The notes under the pieces: model-generated | The model's input: the letters and a program-made list of their open reading frames with translations, nothing else | Databases searched by the model: none | Told to the model about the DNA's origin: nothing | Program-made: the position numbers and the translations under genes | In this document: piece by piece, positions 34,707-42,489 of the stretch | Layout of the letters: each line of letters begins with the position of its first letter | How positions within the stretch are numbered: position 1 is the stretch's first letter | Assembly: GCA_965226045.1 (NCBI GenBank) | Contig: CBDDBU010000028.1 | Span: forward strand, 186,001 to 250,000 | Reading direction: 5' to 3' | Origin: CBDDBU01 sp965226045 | GTDB lineage: Bacteria > Pseudomonadota > Alphaproteobacteria > VGEJ01 | DNA: 64,000 nucleotides

Positions 34707-36002
34707 ATGGTCAAATGGCAGCCTGATCCGCTGGTGTTCGGCGCTCACGGATTTCCTTGTCCATCGGGTTCCAGTGTGTCGAAATTCCCGCCGAGCCAGC
34801 TGCGGAACGCGGCCGCGCGGTCAGCTGCCGATTCGGTGCCGGCGCCCGGTCTGAGTCCGGCCGCGCGCCGCCGGGGCGTTATTGGCGCGATGACCTGTAT
34901 TGCGGTGTTTGCGTTCACGATTGGGCTGACGCTGCCGCTGATTTCGTTGATCCTCGACCGTGACGGATGGGACGCGACCACTGTGGGGTTGAACGCCGCC
35001 ACCTATGCGATCGCCATGGTGGCGATCTCGCCGGTCGCGCCGTGGTTAGTCCGCGTGGTGGGCGCCGCCAGGCTGATGGGCTTATGCCTTGCGGTCATTA
35101 CGCTCAGCGTGAGCCTCTTCCCGGTCTTTCCTGACATCGTCGTCTGGTTCGTTTTGCGCTTCGCGCTGGGGGTCGCCGCTAGCATTTTGTTTATCGTCGG
35201 TGAGGCCTGGATCAACGAGGTCGCCGAGGAGCGCACCCGGGGGCGCGTGGTCGGCATCTATACCGGCGTGCTGTCGGCCGGTTACGGGGCCGGGCCATTG
35301 GTCATTCCGTTGACCGGGATCGACGGCTACGCGCCGTTCGTTGTCGCCGCCATCGTCGTTGCGACCGCGAGCGTACCGTTGATGTGGGCCGCGCGCACGG
35401 CGCCAAGGTTCGACGCCCAGCGCCCGATGCCGATCCTGCATTTCGTCAAGTCGGTGCCGCATTTGCTGATGGCGCTCGTGGTGCTGGGCGTGGTGTTCGG
35501 CGCCTGCGAGGCATTGTTACCGGTCTATGCGGTGCACGAGGGCCGCAGCACGGCGGTCGCCGCCTTGATGCTCTCGGCGTTGGTCGTCGGCAACACCGTA
35601 CTGCAAATCCCGCTCGGTCGGTTCGCGGACCGATTCGATCGCGAGACGCTTTTCACTCTGTGCGGCGTGGGGACGCTGGCCGGTTGTCTGCTGCTGCCGC
35701 TGTTGATCCATACGACGGTGGTGCTGTGGCCGGTCCTGTTCGTCTGGGGCGGCGCCATGCTGGGCCTGTTCACCCTCGCGATGATATTGCTCGGCGAGCG
35801 CTTCAGCGGCTCCGACCTGGTACTTGGCGGCGCGCTCTTCGGCATAGGCTATGGCGTCGGGGGAGTCATCGGTCCGGCCCTCGGTGGTGCGGCGATGGAT
35901 TTGTGGGGGCCGGTCGGACTGCCGCTGATGATGGTGGCCGCGAGCGCCCTGTTCGTGACGGCGGCGTTGGCGCGGCGCCGGGGCGTCGTTCGGCGGGGCT
36001 AG
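34707..36002 (+). CDS. Major facilitator superfamily transporter
   Basis: Up to 431 residues with twelve predicted membrane segments from about 60 to 425. The MFS signature after segment 2 appears as GAARLMG. A conserved acidic pair sits in segment 4-5 loops (EAWINEVAEERTRGRVVG, which is the family A-type signature before segment 5). The start is uncertain: 34707 gives a 60-residue hydrophilic N-terminus, and GTG 34776 is an alternative. It resembles YcaD/CynX-type efflux carriers. The 244-bp gap before it holds no recognised signal. It may export a by-product of the amide cluster, or be unrelated. Confidence 0.82.
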   Translation: MVKWQPDPLVFGAHGFPCPSGSSVSKFPPSQLRNAAARSAADSVPAPGLSPAARRRGVIGAMTCIAVFAFTIGLTLPLISLILDRDGWDATTVGLNAATYAIAMVAISPVAPWLVRVVGAARLMGLCLAVITLSVSLFPVFPDIVVWFVLRFALGVAASILFIVGEAWINEVAEERTRGRVVGIYTGVLSAGYGAGPLVIPLTGIDGYAPFVVAAIVVATASVPLMWAARTAPRFDAQRPMPILHFVKSVPHLLMALVVLGVVFGACEALLPVYAVHEGRSTAVAALMLSALVVGNTVLQIPLGRFADRFDRETLFTLCGVGTLAGCLLLPLLIHTTVVLWPVLFVWGGAMLGLFTLAMILLGERFSGSDLVLGGALFGIGYGVGGVIGPALGGAAMDLWGPVGLPLMMVAASALFVTAALARRRGVVRRG

Positions 36003-36031
36003 CGCCCCCTCAACCTGTACGGAGGCGGAGA

Positions 36032-36487
36032 ATGTCCCACGATCAACTGACCCAGCTCGGAACATCGACGGCACTTCCGATCTCGCCCGACGAAGCGGTT
36101 TTGGAGCGGATCGAGAACTCGAACCGGGGTGCGCCCTATATGGTTCGCTTCACCTGTCCCGAGTTCACCAGCATGTGCCCGGTGACGGGCCAGCCGGACT
36201 TTGCCCATCTTGTCATCGACCTCGTTCCCGATGCCTATCTCGTGGAGAGCAAGTCGCTCAAGCTTTATCTCGGATCGTTTCGCAATCACGGCGCCTTTCA
36301 CGAGGACTGTACCGTGGCCATCGCCAATCGGCTGATCGATGCTATCGCGCCGTCATGGCTGAGGATCGGAGGCTATTGGTTCCCGCGCGGCGGCATGCCG
36401 ATCGACGTTTTCTATCAAACCGACGAGCCGCCGGCGGGCGTATGGGTCCCAGACCAAGGCGTGCCAAGCTATCGGGGCCGCGGCTGA
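36032..36487 (+). CDS. queF: NADPH-dependent 7-cyano-7-deazaguanine (preQ0) reductase
   Basis: 151 residues, the unimodular QueF type. The catalytic cysteine is in TSMCPVTGQPDF (C49, D56), and the QueF signature ESKSLKLYLGSFRN begins at 72. It reduces preQ0 to preQ1 in queuosine synthesis. A GGAGGCGGAG site precedes the ATG at 36032. Other queuosine genes (queC, queD, queE) are not nearby. It is 30 bp after the MFS gene, so a shared transcript is possible without a functional link. Confidence 0.95.
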   Translation: MSHDQLTQLGTSTALPISPDEAVLERIENSNRGAPYMVRFTCPEFTSMCPVTGQPDFAHLVIDLVPDAYLVESKSLKLYLGSFRNHGAFHEDCTVAIANRLIDAIAPSWLRIGGYWFPRGGMPIDVFYQTDEPPAGVWVPDQGVPSYRGRG

Positions 36488-36542
36488 GTTCGCGACCCAC
36501 GCGTTACCTCGGACCGAGCGCGGCCGGCACGAGAGTTGGGGC

Positions 36543-36938
36543 CTAGGGGTCCATCTCGCCGACCTTGTCGGGGGCGACCTTGACGATCAGGCGCTGCTCG
36601 CCGGGTTGGCGGTAGGGGTATTCGTCGAGACCCATATATTTCTTGGTCATCTGGTTGACATGTGCGTCCGCGCCCTCGGCGGTTATTTCAACCACATGCC
36701 CGCGGATCATCGCCAGCTGATAGGGATTCTCGGCGTTGTGAATCGTGATGGCGACGCGCGGATCGCGACGCATGTTTCGGGGCTTAATGCGCCCCTCGGC
36801 TGTGTTGAAGATCAACAGCTCGCCATCTGTGTCGAGCCAGACCACGCTCGCTTGTGGCGATCCATCCGCCATCAGCGTGGCGACGGTCGCGAAATTCTTA
36901 CCCTCGGCGAGTCGTCTTGCCAGTGCCGGCAGTGCCAT
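36543..36938 (-). CDS. PPOX-type flavin/F420-binding split-barrel protein
   Basis: 131 residues from the ATG at 36938, preceded by GGGAG. The pattern FATVATLMADGSPQASVVWLD and NTAEGRIKPRNMRRDPRVAITI is characteristic of pyridoxamine-phosphate-oxidase-like split barrels that bind FMN, heme or deazaflavin. It faces away from the IS256 element, whose left end lies 62 bp upstream, so its promoter may have been affected by the insertion. Exact activity is unknown. Confidence 0.85.
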   Translation of the reverse strand: MALPALARRLAEGKNFATVATLMADGSPQASVVWLDTDGELLIFNTAEGRIKPRNMRRDPRVAITIHNAENPYQLAMIRGHVVEITAEGADAHVNQMTKKYMGLDEYPYRQPGEQRLIVKVAPDKVGEMDP

Positions 36939-36999
36939 TAGTGTGCTCCCTTGTCCGATTCTCGTGAATGTCCAAACGGGACGGTAGGCCATGTCGCCC

Positions 37000-38449
37000 G
37001 GAGATGTCCCGGTCGATGTTGAAAAGTTGAGGTAGGTGTCGCTCTCCTGGAGCCGTTAGGCTCCGGGTGCTGCAAACCCAAGAGGGAGAACGACACCATG
37101 GGAAAGAATATCCGTAGTTCCAGTAGCCCGAAAGCCCTTGCCACCTCGTTTCCTATGCCGCCGCTGGCAGACGCGATGGACGCAGTCCGTCTCAGCGTGG
37201 ATCGGTTCTGTCTCCTGGCCGGGGTCGAGGCCTTGGCCGAGATGATGGAGGAGGACGCCACGACCGTGTGCGGGGCCCGACATCGTCGCCATGGGAACCG
37301 TCGGGGTTATCGCTGGGGCCATACGCAGAGCGAGATCGGCTACCACGGCGGCCGCGTGAAAGTGCAGCGGCCACGGGTTCGCGACCATGCTGGCAAGGAG
37401 GTGGGTTTGGAGAGCTGGCAGGTGCTGCGCGACGGCAACCTGTTGCTCGAGTGGGCGCTCAACCTGATGGTGCTGAACGTGTCGACCCGCAAGTACCACC
37501 GCGCGGTCCGTCTGCCCGAGGGCGACCTGGCGAAAGCGCGTGGCGACGGCACCTCGAAGTCGGCCGTTTCCCGGCGCTTTGTGGCGCTGTCGCGCAAGAA
37601 GATGAAGGCCTGGCTTGCCTCGGACCTCTCGGAGCTCGACCTGCTGGTCATCCAGATCGACGGTCTGCATGTCGGCGACCATGTCTTGGTGGCGGCGATC
37701 GGCGTCGATGGCAACGGCGACAAGCATGTCCTGGCCGTGGTCGAGGGGGCGACGGAGAACACTGTCGTCGTCCAGGCCTTGCTCGACAATCTCCTCGCCA
37801 GGGGGCTCGATCCGACGCTGCCCCGGCTGTTCATCGTCGATGGCGCGAAGGCGCTCAGCAAAGCGATCCGCAACACCTTCGGTGTGGCCGCCGCCATCCA
37901 GCGCTGCCAGGTCCACAAGGGCCGTAACATCATCGAGCGCCTGCCCCTGCATTTGCATGCGAGCGTCAAGAAGGCGCTCCGTCAGGCCTGGGACCAGGAC
38001 GACGCAGACAAGGCCGAACGGCTGCTGCGCAACCTGGCCCGGCGTCTGGAGCATGAGGAACCGGGCGTCTCGGGCAGCATCCTGGAGGGGCTGGACGAGA
38101 TACTCACCGTCATCCGCCTCGGCCTGCCGCACGAACTCCGGCGCTCGCTCGCCTGCACCAACATCGTCGAGAACGCGCTCGGCACGGTGCGCCAGGTCAC
38201 CCGCAACGTCAAACGCTGGAGACACGCCGAGATGGCGCTCAGATGGACCGCCGCCGGCCTGCTGGAGGCCCAGAAAACCTTCCGTCGCCTCAAGGCCTAT
38301 CGTCAGCTGCCCATCCTCCGAAATGCTCTCCAGGAACACTTGAGAAAGGCTCAGGCCGACAGTGCCATTGAAACCATCATGAAGGCAGCATAGCATCATC
38401 AACCAGCGACGCCTGCCCCACGAATTTCAACAGAGATAGGGACATCGCC
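37000..38449 (+). mobile_element. IS256-family insertion sequence (intact)
   Basis: 1,450 bp bounded by the 8-bp target duplication TGTCGCCC (36992-36999 and 38450-38457), the size typical for this family. The ends are imperfect inverted repeats over about 44 bp, starting GGAGATGTCCC on the left and ending GGGACATCGCC on the right. It sits between the divergent PPOX-type and sugar-ABC genes and breaks no coding sequence. Confidence 0.92.
37098..38393 (+). CDS. IS256-family (Mutator-type) transposase
   Basis: 431 residues. The DDE triad fits: first aspartate in VIQIDGLHVGD (about 190), second in LFIVDGAKAL (about 254), glutamate in CTNIVENALG. The helix-turn-helix DNA-binding part is at the N-terminus (VCGARHRRHGNRRGYRWG). 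It is in one open frame with a GAGGGAG site upstream, so it is probably active. It is clearly distinct from the second IS256-family transposase at 56145-58431. Confidence 0.93.
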   Translation: MGKNIRSSSSPKALATSFPMPPLADAMDAVRLSVDRFCLLAGVEALAEMMEEDATTVCGARHRRHGNRRGYRWGHTQSEIGYHGGRVKVQRPRVRDHAGKEVGLESWQVLRDGNLLLEWALNLMVLNVSTRKYHRAVRLPEGDLAKARGDGTSKSAVSRRFVALSRKKMKAWLASDLSELDLLVIQIDGLHVGDHVLVAAIGVDGNGDKHVLAVVEGATENTVVVQALLDNLLARGLDPTLPRLFIVDGAKALSKAIRNTFGVAAAIQRCQVHKGRNIIERLPLHLHASVKKALRQAWDQDDADKAERLLRNLARRLEHEEPGVSGSILEGLDEILTVIRLGLPHELRRSLACTNIVENALGTVRQVTRNVKRWRHAEMALRWTAAGLLEAQKTFRRLKAYRQLPILRNALQEHLRKAQADSAIETIMKAA

Positions 38450-38576
38450 TGTCGCCCAGCCTGACCACCCTTTAGATAAGGCGCTAGAACCGGCGCTCAG
38501 CTTGACAGGGCAGTGCCCTAGGTCATAGCGTTCATGCCACCGCTGCCCTGCGCAAGCGGCCCCGGGGAACAGGGAG

Positions 38577-40001
38577 ATGAAAGTGAAAGATCGAGACATT
38601 CAAGCTCACGACAACGCGATGAAGGGCATCGTCCATCATCGCAAGGGCGAGTTGACCCGGCGCCGCATGATGCAGACGTCGGCGGTCGCCGCTGGTGCGG
38701 CGTTGGCGGTTGATTTCGTGCCCAAGGAAGTGCATGCCGACGTGGGCGGCACGATCGTTCACTTCGCCTCATCGGGCAAGCGGCTCGCCAACTCGTTGCG
38801 CGCGGTGAAGCCGTTGTTCGACAAGGTGTTTCCCAATGTCACGCTCGAGGTGGTGTCGAAGCCGATGAGCGACGCGTTGACACAGATCAACACCTATATG
38901 CGGTCCAAGAGCGACGCGTTCGACGTAATCACCCAGGATCACGCCCAGTTCGCGGCGCTCGATGCCATGGGCGCGCTCACGGATCTGGGTCCCTACATCG
39001 ACCCCTCATCGGATTGGTTCAAGGATTACGAGCAGGATGTGCCGGAGCGCTACCGTCACATGTGGAACGTGCCGAAAGGGGCAGCGCCGCCAGGCTACAT
39101 CGCCGCATTGGCCCCCGATGGCAACGCGATGATGACGTTCTATCGCAAGGACGTGTTCGAGAAGGCCGGCATCAAGGTGCCGACCACGTGGGACGACGCC
39201 ATCGAGGCGGCCAAGGAGATCCACGATCCAGAGCATGAGCGCTATGCGTACTGCGCGGCGATGGCGCGGAGCTTCTGGGCCGGTTATCAGTTCTTCGGTA
39301 TCCTGCGGAGCTGGGGCGGGGACTACTTCGCCGATGAGGCCAACGGGGACTGGACCCCCACCATCGAATCGGAGGAAGGCTACCAGTCGCTGCGGATTCT
39401 CACTGAATTGCAGAAATATGCCCACCCGGTCTCGCTGAACGCGGGCGAAGACGAGGTCAACCAGGTCTTCGCCCAGGGCCACGCCTTGTACAGCCCGTTG
39501 ACCTGGGGCACCGCGACGCTCAACGATCCCACCTACTCCGAGTACCATCAGGATTGGCACATGGACCTCACGCCCAAGGGCACGACGCCGAAGTCGGACC
39601 ACCGGGCGCTGGCGGGCGGTTTCGGTCAGTTCATGCCGACCTGGGGCGGAAACCGCGAGACCGCGTTCGCGTGGATCAAGTTCCTGAACTCGGGTGACCG
39701 CACGGAGTTGGGCGGTGACCCGGCGATCGCCGACGCCATCGTCGGTGCCGGCGGTCAGCTCTCGCGACGCTCCACCCTCAGTCGGTGGGCCGACCAGAAA
39801 CCGTTCTTCAATGGGCTTCTCAAGGCCTACCCCGTGGCCGTCGTCAACGCCCCCGTCATTCCAGAGGCCTATGCGATCATGGGCGCGGTTGGCGAGGAGG
39901 TGGCCGACGCGGTCAACGACATCAAGAGCATCGAGGATGCCTTGAAGGACGCCAACAGGCGGACTCAGCGCATCATGGAGGACAGCGGCTACTACAACTA
40001 G
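38577..40001 (+). CDS. ABC transporter substrate-binding protein, family 1 (sugar/polyol type)
   Basis: 474 residues. It has a twin-arginine-like N-terminus (LTRRRMMQTSAVAAGAALAV) starting around residue 27, so it is probably exported folded. The body is an SBP family 1 fold with GKRLANSLRAVKPLFDKVFP and TYMRSKSDAFDVITQDHAQFAALDAMGAL. The aromatic-rich ligand site (WTPTIESEEGYQSL, SPLTWGTATLND) suits a carbohydrate or polyol. It is followed by two permease genes, typical of an MalEFG arrangement. The ligand is not identifiable. Confidence 0.88.
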   Translation: MKVKDRDIQAHDNAMKGIVHHRKGELTRRRMMQTSAVAAGAALAVDFVPKEVHADVGGTIVHFASSGKRLANSLRAVKPLFDKVFPNVTLEVVSKPMSDALTQINTYMRSKSDAFDVITQDHAQFAALDAMGALTDLGPYIDPSSDWFKDYEQDVPERYRHMWNVPKGAAPPGYIAALAPDGNAMMTFYRKDVFEKAGIKVPTTWDDAIEAAKEIHDPEHERYAYCAAMARSFWAGYQFFGILRSWGGDYFADEANGDWTPTIESEEGYQSLRILTELQKYAHPVSLNAGEDEVNQVFAQGHALYSPLTWGTATLNDPTYSEYHQDWHMDLTPKGTTPKSDHRALAGGFGQFMPTWGGNRETAFAWIKFLNSGDRTELGGDPAIADAIVGAGGQLSRRSTLSRWADQKPFFNGLLKAYPVAVVNAPVIPEAYAIMGAVGEEVADAVNDIKSIEDALKDANRRTQRIMEDSGYYN

Positions 40002-40034
40002 GCCGGTCTGTTCCCCGACGGAGGAACTACGGTC

Positions 40035-41015
40035 GTGACCACGACTAGTGGCAAGGCCCGGCTGCCGACTTCGGCCGCTGGGCCCGCCGCGCCCTCCAAG
40101 GAGCCGCGCGCGGGCGCCGTCGCACGCGAGCGTCGGCGCAACGCATATATTTTGCTGGCGCCATGCGTGGTGGTTCTCATCGTGCTGGCGATCTATCCGA
40201 TGTTTTTCTCCGGGTGGCTCTCCTTTAGGGTCGACCCTTTGTACAACCCCAACGTCGCTCGCTTCATCGGGTGGCGAAACTACGACGATCTATTCCACGA
40301 CTTCCGCTTTTGGCAGAGCATTCGCCTGACGGTGCTGTGGGCGCTGATCGTCGTCACCATACAAATGGTGTTGGGTTTCTTTTTAGCCGTTCTGCTGGAT
40401 CGCAAGATGCGGGGCGCGGGCTTGTTGCGCTCGCTCATCATCATTCCCGTGTTTATCTCGCCGATCGCCATGGGGTTGACGTGGCGGTTCATTTTCGAGC
40501 CCGTCGCCGGCCTTGCCAATTGGATCGTCAGCAAAGGCTTGGGGCTGGAGAAATACTCCTGGCTCTCGCACAAGGACACCGCCCTCAGCACGTTGATGAT
40601 TGTCGATTGCTGGCAGTGGACTCCGTTCGTCGCCTTGATCTTGCTGGCGGGGATGCAGAGCATCTCGCCAGAAATTACCGAGGCCGCGCGTCTCGACCGT
40701 ATCCGCGGCACGGCCTACTATACGCGGATCGTGATTCCGCTGATCCGGCCGGTCATCATGGTCGTTGTGCTGTTACGACTCGTCGATTCAATCCGCATCT
40801 TCGATCTCAACTTCATCATGACCAAGGGCGGCCCGGGATCGTCGACGCTCATGGCGAGTGTTTATGACTACACGATCTTCGAGCAGGGGCACCTCGGTCT
40901 GATGGCGGCGTATGGGTTTCTCATACTCATCCTCATCAACATCATCGTGGCCATCTTTCTCAACACCCTCTACCGCGCCGAAAAGGCGGCGCGACTGGCG
41001 GACGCCAAAAACTGA
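40035..41015 (+). CDS. ABC transporter permease, MalF/UgpA type
   Basis: 326 residues from a GTG at 40035 (GGAGGAAC site upstream). Six membrane segments follow a basic cytoplasmic N-terminus, the first at about 45-65 (ILLAPCVVVLIVLAIYPM). The EAA loop is near residue 215 (EAARLDRIRGTAYYTRIVIP). It would form half of the sugar channel. Its stop and the next start share one base (TGATG). Confidence 0.92.
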   Translation: MTTTSGKARLPTSAAGPAAPSKEPRAGAVARERRRNAYILLAPCVVVLIVLAIYPMFFSGWLSFRVDPLYNPNVARFIGWRNYDDLFHDFRFWQSIRLTVLWALIVVTIQMVLGFFLAVLLDRKMRGAGLLRSLIIIPVFISPIAMGLTWRFIFEPVAGLANWIVSKGLGLEKYSWLSHKDTALSTLMIVDCWQWTPFVALILLAGMQSISPEITEAARLDRIRGTAYYTRIVIPLIRPVIMVVVLLRLVDSIRIFDLNFIMTKGGPGSSTLMASVYDYTIFEQGHLGLMAAYGFLILILINIIVAIFLNTLYRAEKAARLADAKN

Positions 41016-41836
41016 TGCGTCAGGATGCAACAGCGCGCGCGATCAACGTGCTGGCCGTGGTCGTGGTCGGCATCTGGCTCATTCCGGTGCTGTGGGTCGC
41101 GCTGACCTCGATCAAGCCGACCAGGGTCATCAACGCGTCCGAACCCACGTTCTATTCGTTCGCGCCGACCAATGAGCACTACATCGAGATCTTCGACCGG
41201 TTCCTGTTCCACCGCGCGATGATCAACAGTCTGGTCACGGTCGGCGTATCCACGTTCATCGTCATGCTTCTGGCGCTGCCGGCGGCGTATGCGGTTGCGC
41301 GAATGGGGTTAGTGGGGGGCGATACCTGGGCCCTTGTCATACTCTCATTGCGATTCATGCCAGGCGTGGTGGTGGTGCTGCCCTATTTCAAGATGGCCAA
41401 CGGGTTTGGTCTAATTGATTCACAGCTCGCCCTCATTATCGTCTACACCGCTTTCGGCTTGCCGTTCGCCGTGTGGCTTCTGCGCGGATTCCTGTTGGAT
41501 CTGCCCAAGGAGGTAGAGGAGGCGGGCCGCCTCGACGGGCTGAGTTGGACGGGCATCATCTTTCGCCTGATTCTGCCCATGGCGCGGCCGGGCATCGCGG
41601 TCACCGCCATCTTCACGTTCGTGTTCAGTTGGAACGAGTACCTGTTCGCCCTGTTTTTGACCTATGACAAAGCGACGACCATGCCGGTCGCGCTGCAAAA
41701 GACGATCGATCTTTACAACGTGCTGTGGGGATCGCTCAGCGCCGGCGCGGTCATCCAGCTGTTACCGATGATCCTGGTCGTCTTCTTGCTGCAACGGCAC
41801 ATCGCCCGCGGCCTCGCCCTCGGCGCCGTCAAGTAG
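41015..41836 (+). CDS. ABC transporter permease, MalG/UgpE type
   Basis: 273 residues, six membrane segments, with the EAA loop EVEEAGRLDGLSWTGIIFRLILP at about 165-187. It overlaps the MalF-type gene by one base. The usual MalK-type ATPase gene would come next but is absent: the following DNA is an A+T-rich patch with a cupin gene. Either the ATPase is elsewhere or it was lost when that patch arrived. Confidence 0.92.
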   Translation: MRQDATARAINVLAVVVVGIWLIPVLWVALTSIKPTRVINASEPTFYSFAPTNEHYIEIFDRFLFHRAMINSLVTVGVSTFIVMLLALPAAYAVARMGLVGGDTWALVILSLRFMPGVVVVLPYFKMANGFGLIDSQLALIIVYTAFGLPFAVWLLRGFLLDLPKEVEEAGRLDGLSWTGIIFRLILPMARPGIAVTAIFTFVFSWNEYLFALFLTYDKATTMPVALQKTIDLYNVLWGSLSAGAVIQLLPMILVVFLLQRHIARGLALGAVK

Positions 41837-41967
41837 CCGATCTCGAGCTATAAGTCGGTTCAAACTGGCACACATACTGGGTTGAACATCTTGGAATTTG
41901 ATACCAAGGCTAAGATGAACAAAGTCATTAAGGCTATGAATGCCGCCCGTGGCGATGTAGGAGATGC

Positions 41968-41981
41968 GGGGGGGGGGGGGG
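41968..41981. other. 14-base G tract in the A+T-rich patch
   Basis: Fourteen G in a row, inside a stretch that is otherwise poor in G+C. It lies 91 bp upstream of the cupin start. A 65-codon frame (41882-42076) reads through it but carries no recognisable protein, so I treat it as non-coding. Length may vary between cells or reflect assembly error. Confidence 0.75.
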
Positions 41982-42072
41982 TACGCAGATGTGGGTTTAT
42001 ACCGGGCAAGTCAAAGTCAGCGGCTAACTCCCATCCAGTTTTATTAAAGATCAAATCAACGAAGGAATTCCT

Positions 42073-42438
42073 ATGAGTGCAGGTGTATATAGAATTGACT
42101 TTTCATCAGCTGATGAAGTGCGACGCCCAGAAAAAACAACCATAGAAATTGTTAATGTAGGAGCTAACAAAGTTATGCGTGTAACCGCCCAGGCTGGATG
42201 GGCCTGGTCCGAATGCATTGCACCAGTGGTAGGTACGGACAGTTGTCAGGTGCACCATCTCGGAGTAGTGCAATCAGGCCAATTACACGTTCAACATGAA
42301 GACGGAAGCGAAATCACTTGGGGCCCGGGTGATGTATACGTATGCAAGCCTGGACACCAAGCACAAGTAGTTGGAGATGAGCCTTGCGTAATGCTTGAGT
42401 TTAATAACGAAACGGCCGCGACTTACGCCAAAGGCTAA
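42073..42438 (+). CDS. Cupin-domain protein in an A+T-rich patch
   Basis: 121 residues, single beta-barrel domain. The two cupin motifs are partly visible (HHLGVVQSGQLHVQHEDG and GPGDVYVCKPGHQ), with histidines that could hold a metal. The codons are visibly richer in A and T than any neighbour (for example GAA, AAA, TTA, ATA), so it is very likely acquired from another genome. An AAGGA site precedes the ATG. Cupins are sugar-phosphate isomerases, dioxygenases or binding proteins, so no function can be fixed. Confidence 0.75.
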   Translation: MSAGVYRIDFSSADEVRRPEKTTIEIVNVGANKVMRVTAQAGWAWSECIAPVVGTDSCQVHHLGVVQSGQLHVQHEDGSEITWGPGDVYVCKPGHQAQVVGDEPCVMLEFNNETAATYAKG

Positions 42439-42489
42439 CGGCGCTGCTGGGCGCCACCAAATCTGGCGCGTAGGACCAATGGTGGAGAC

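Noticed and set aside
41882..42076. A 65-codon frame reading through the 14-G tract
   Set aside because: No homology, glycine run from the homopolymer, and it overlaps the ribosome site of the cupin. Phase-variable translation of it is not supported.
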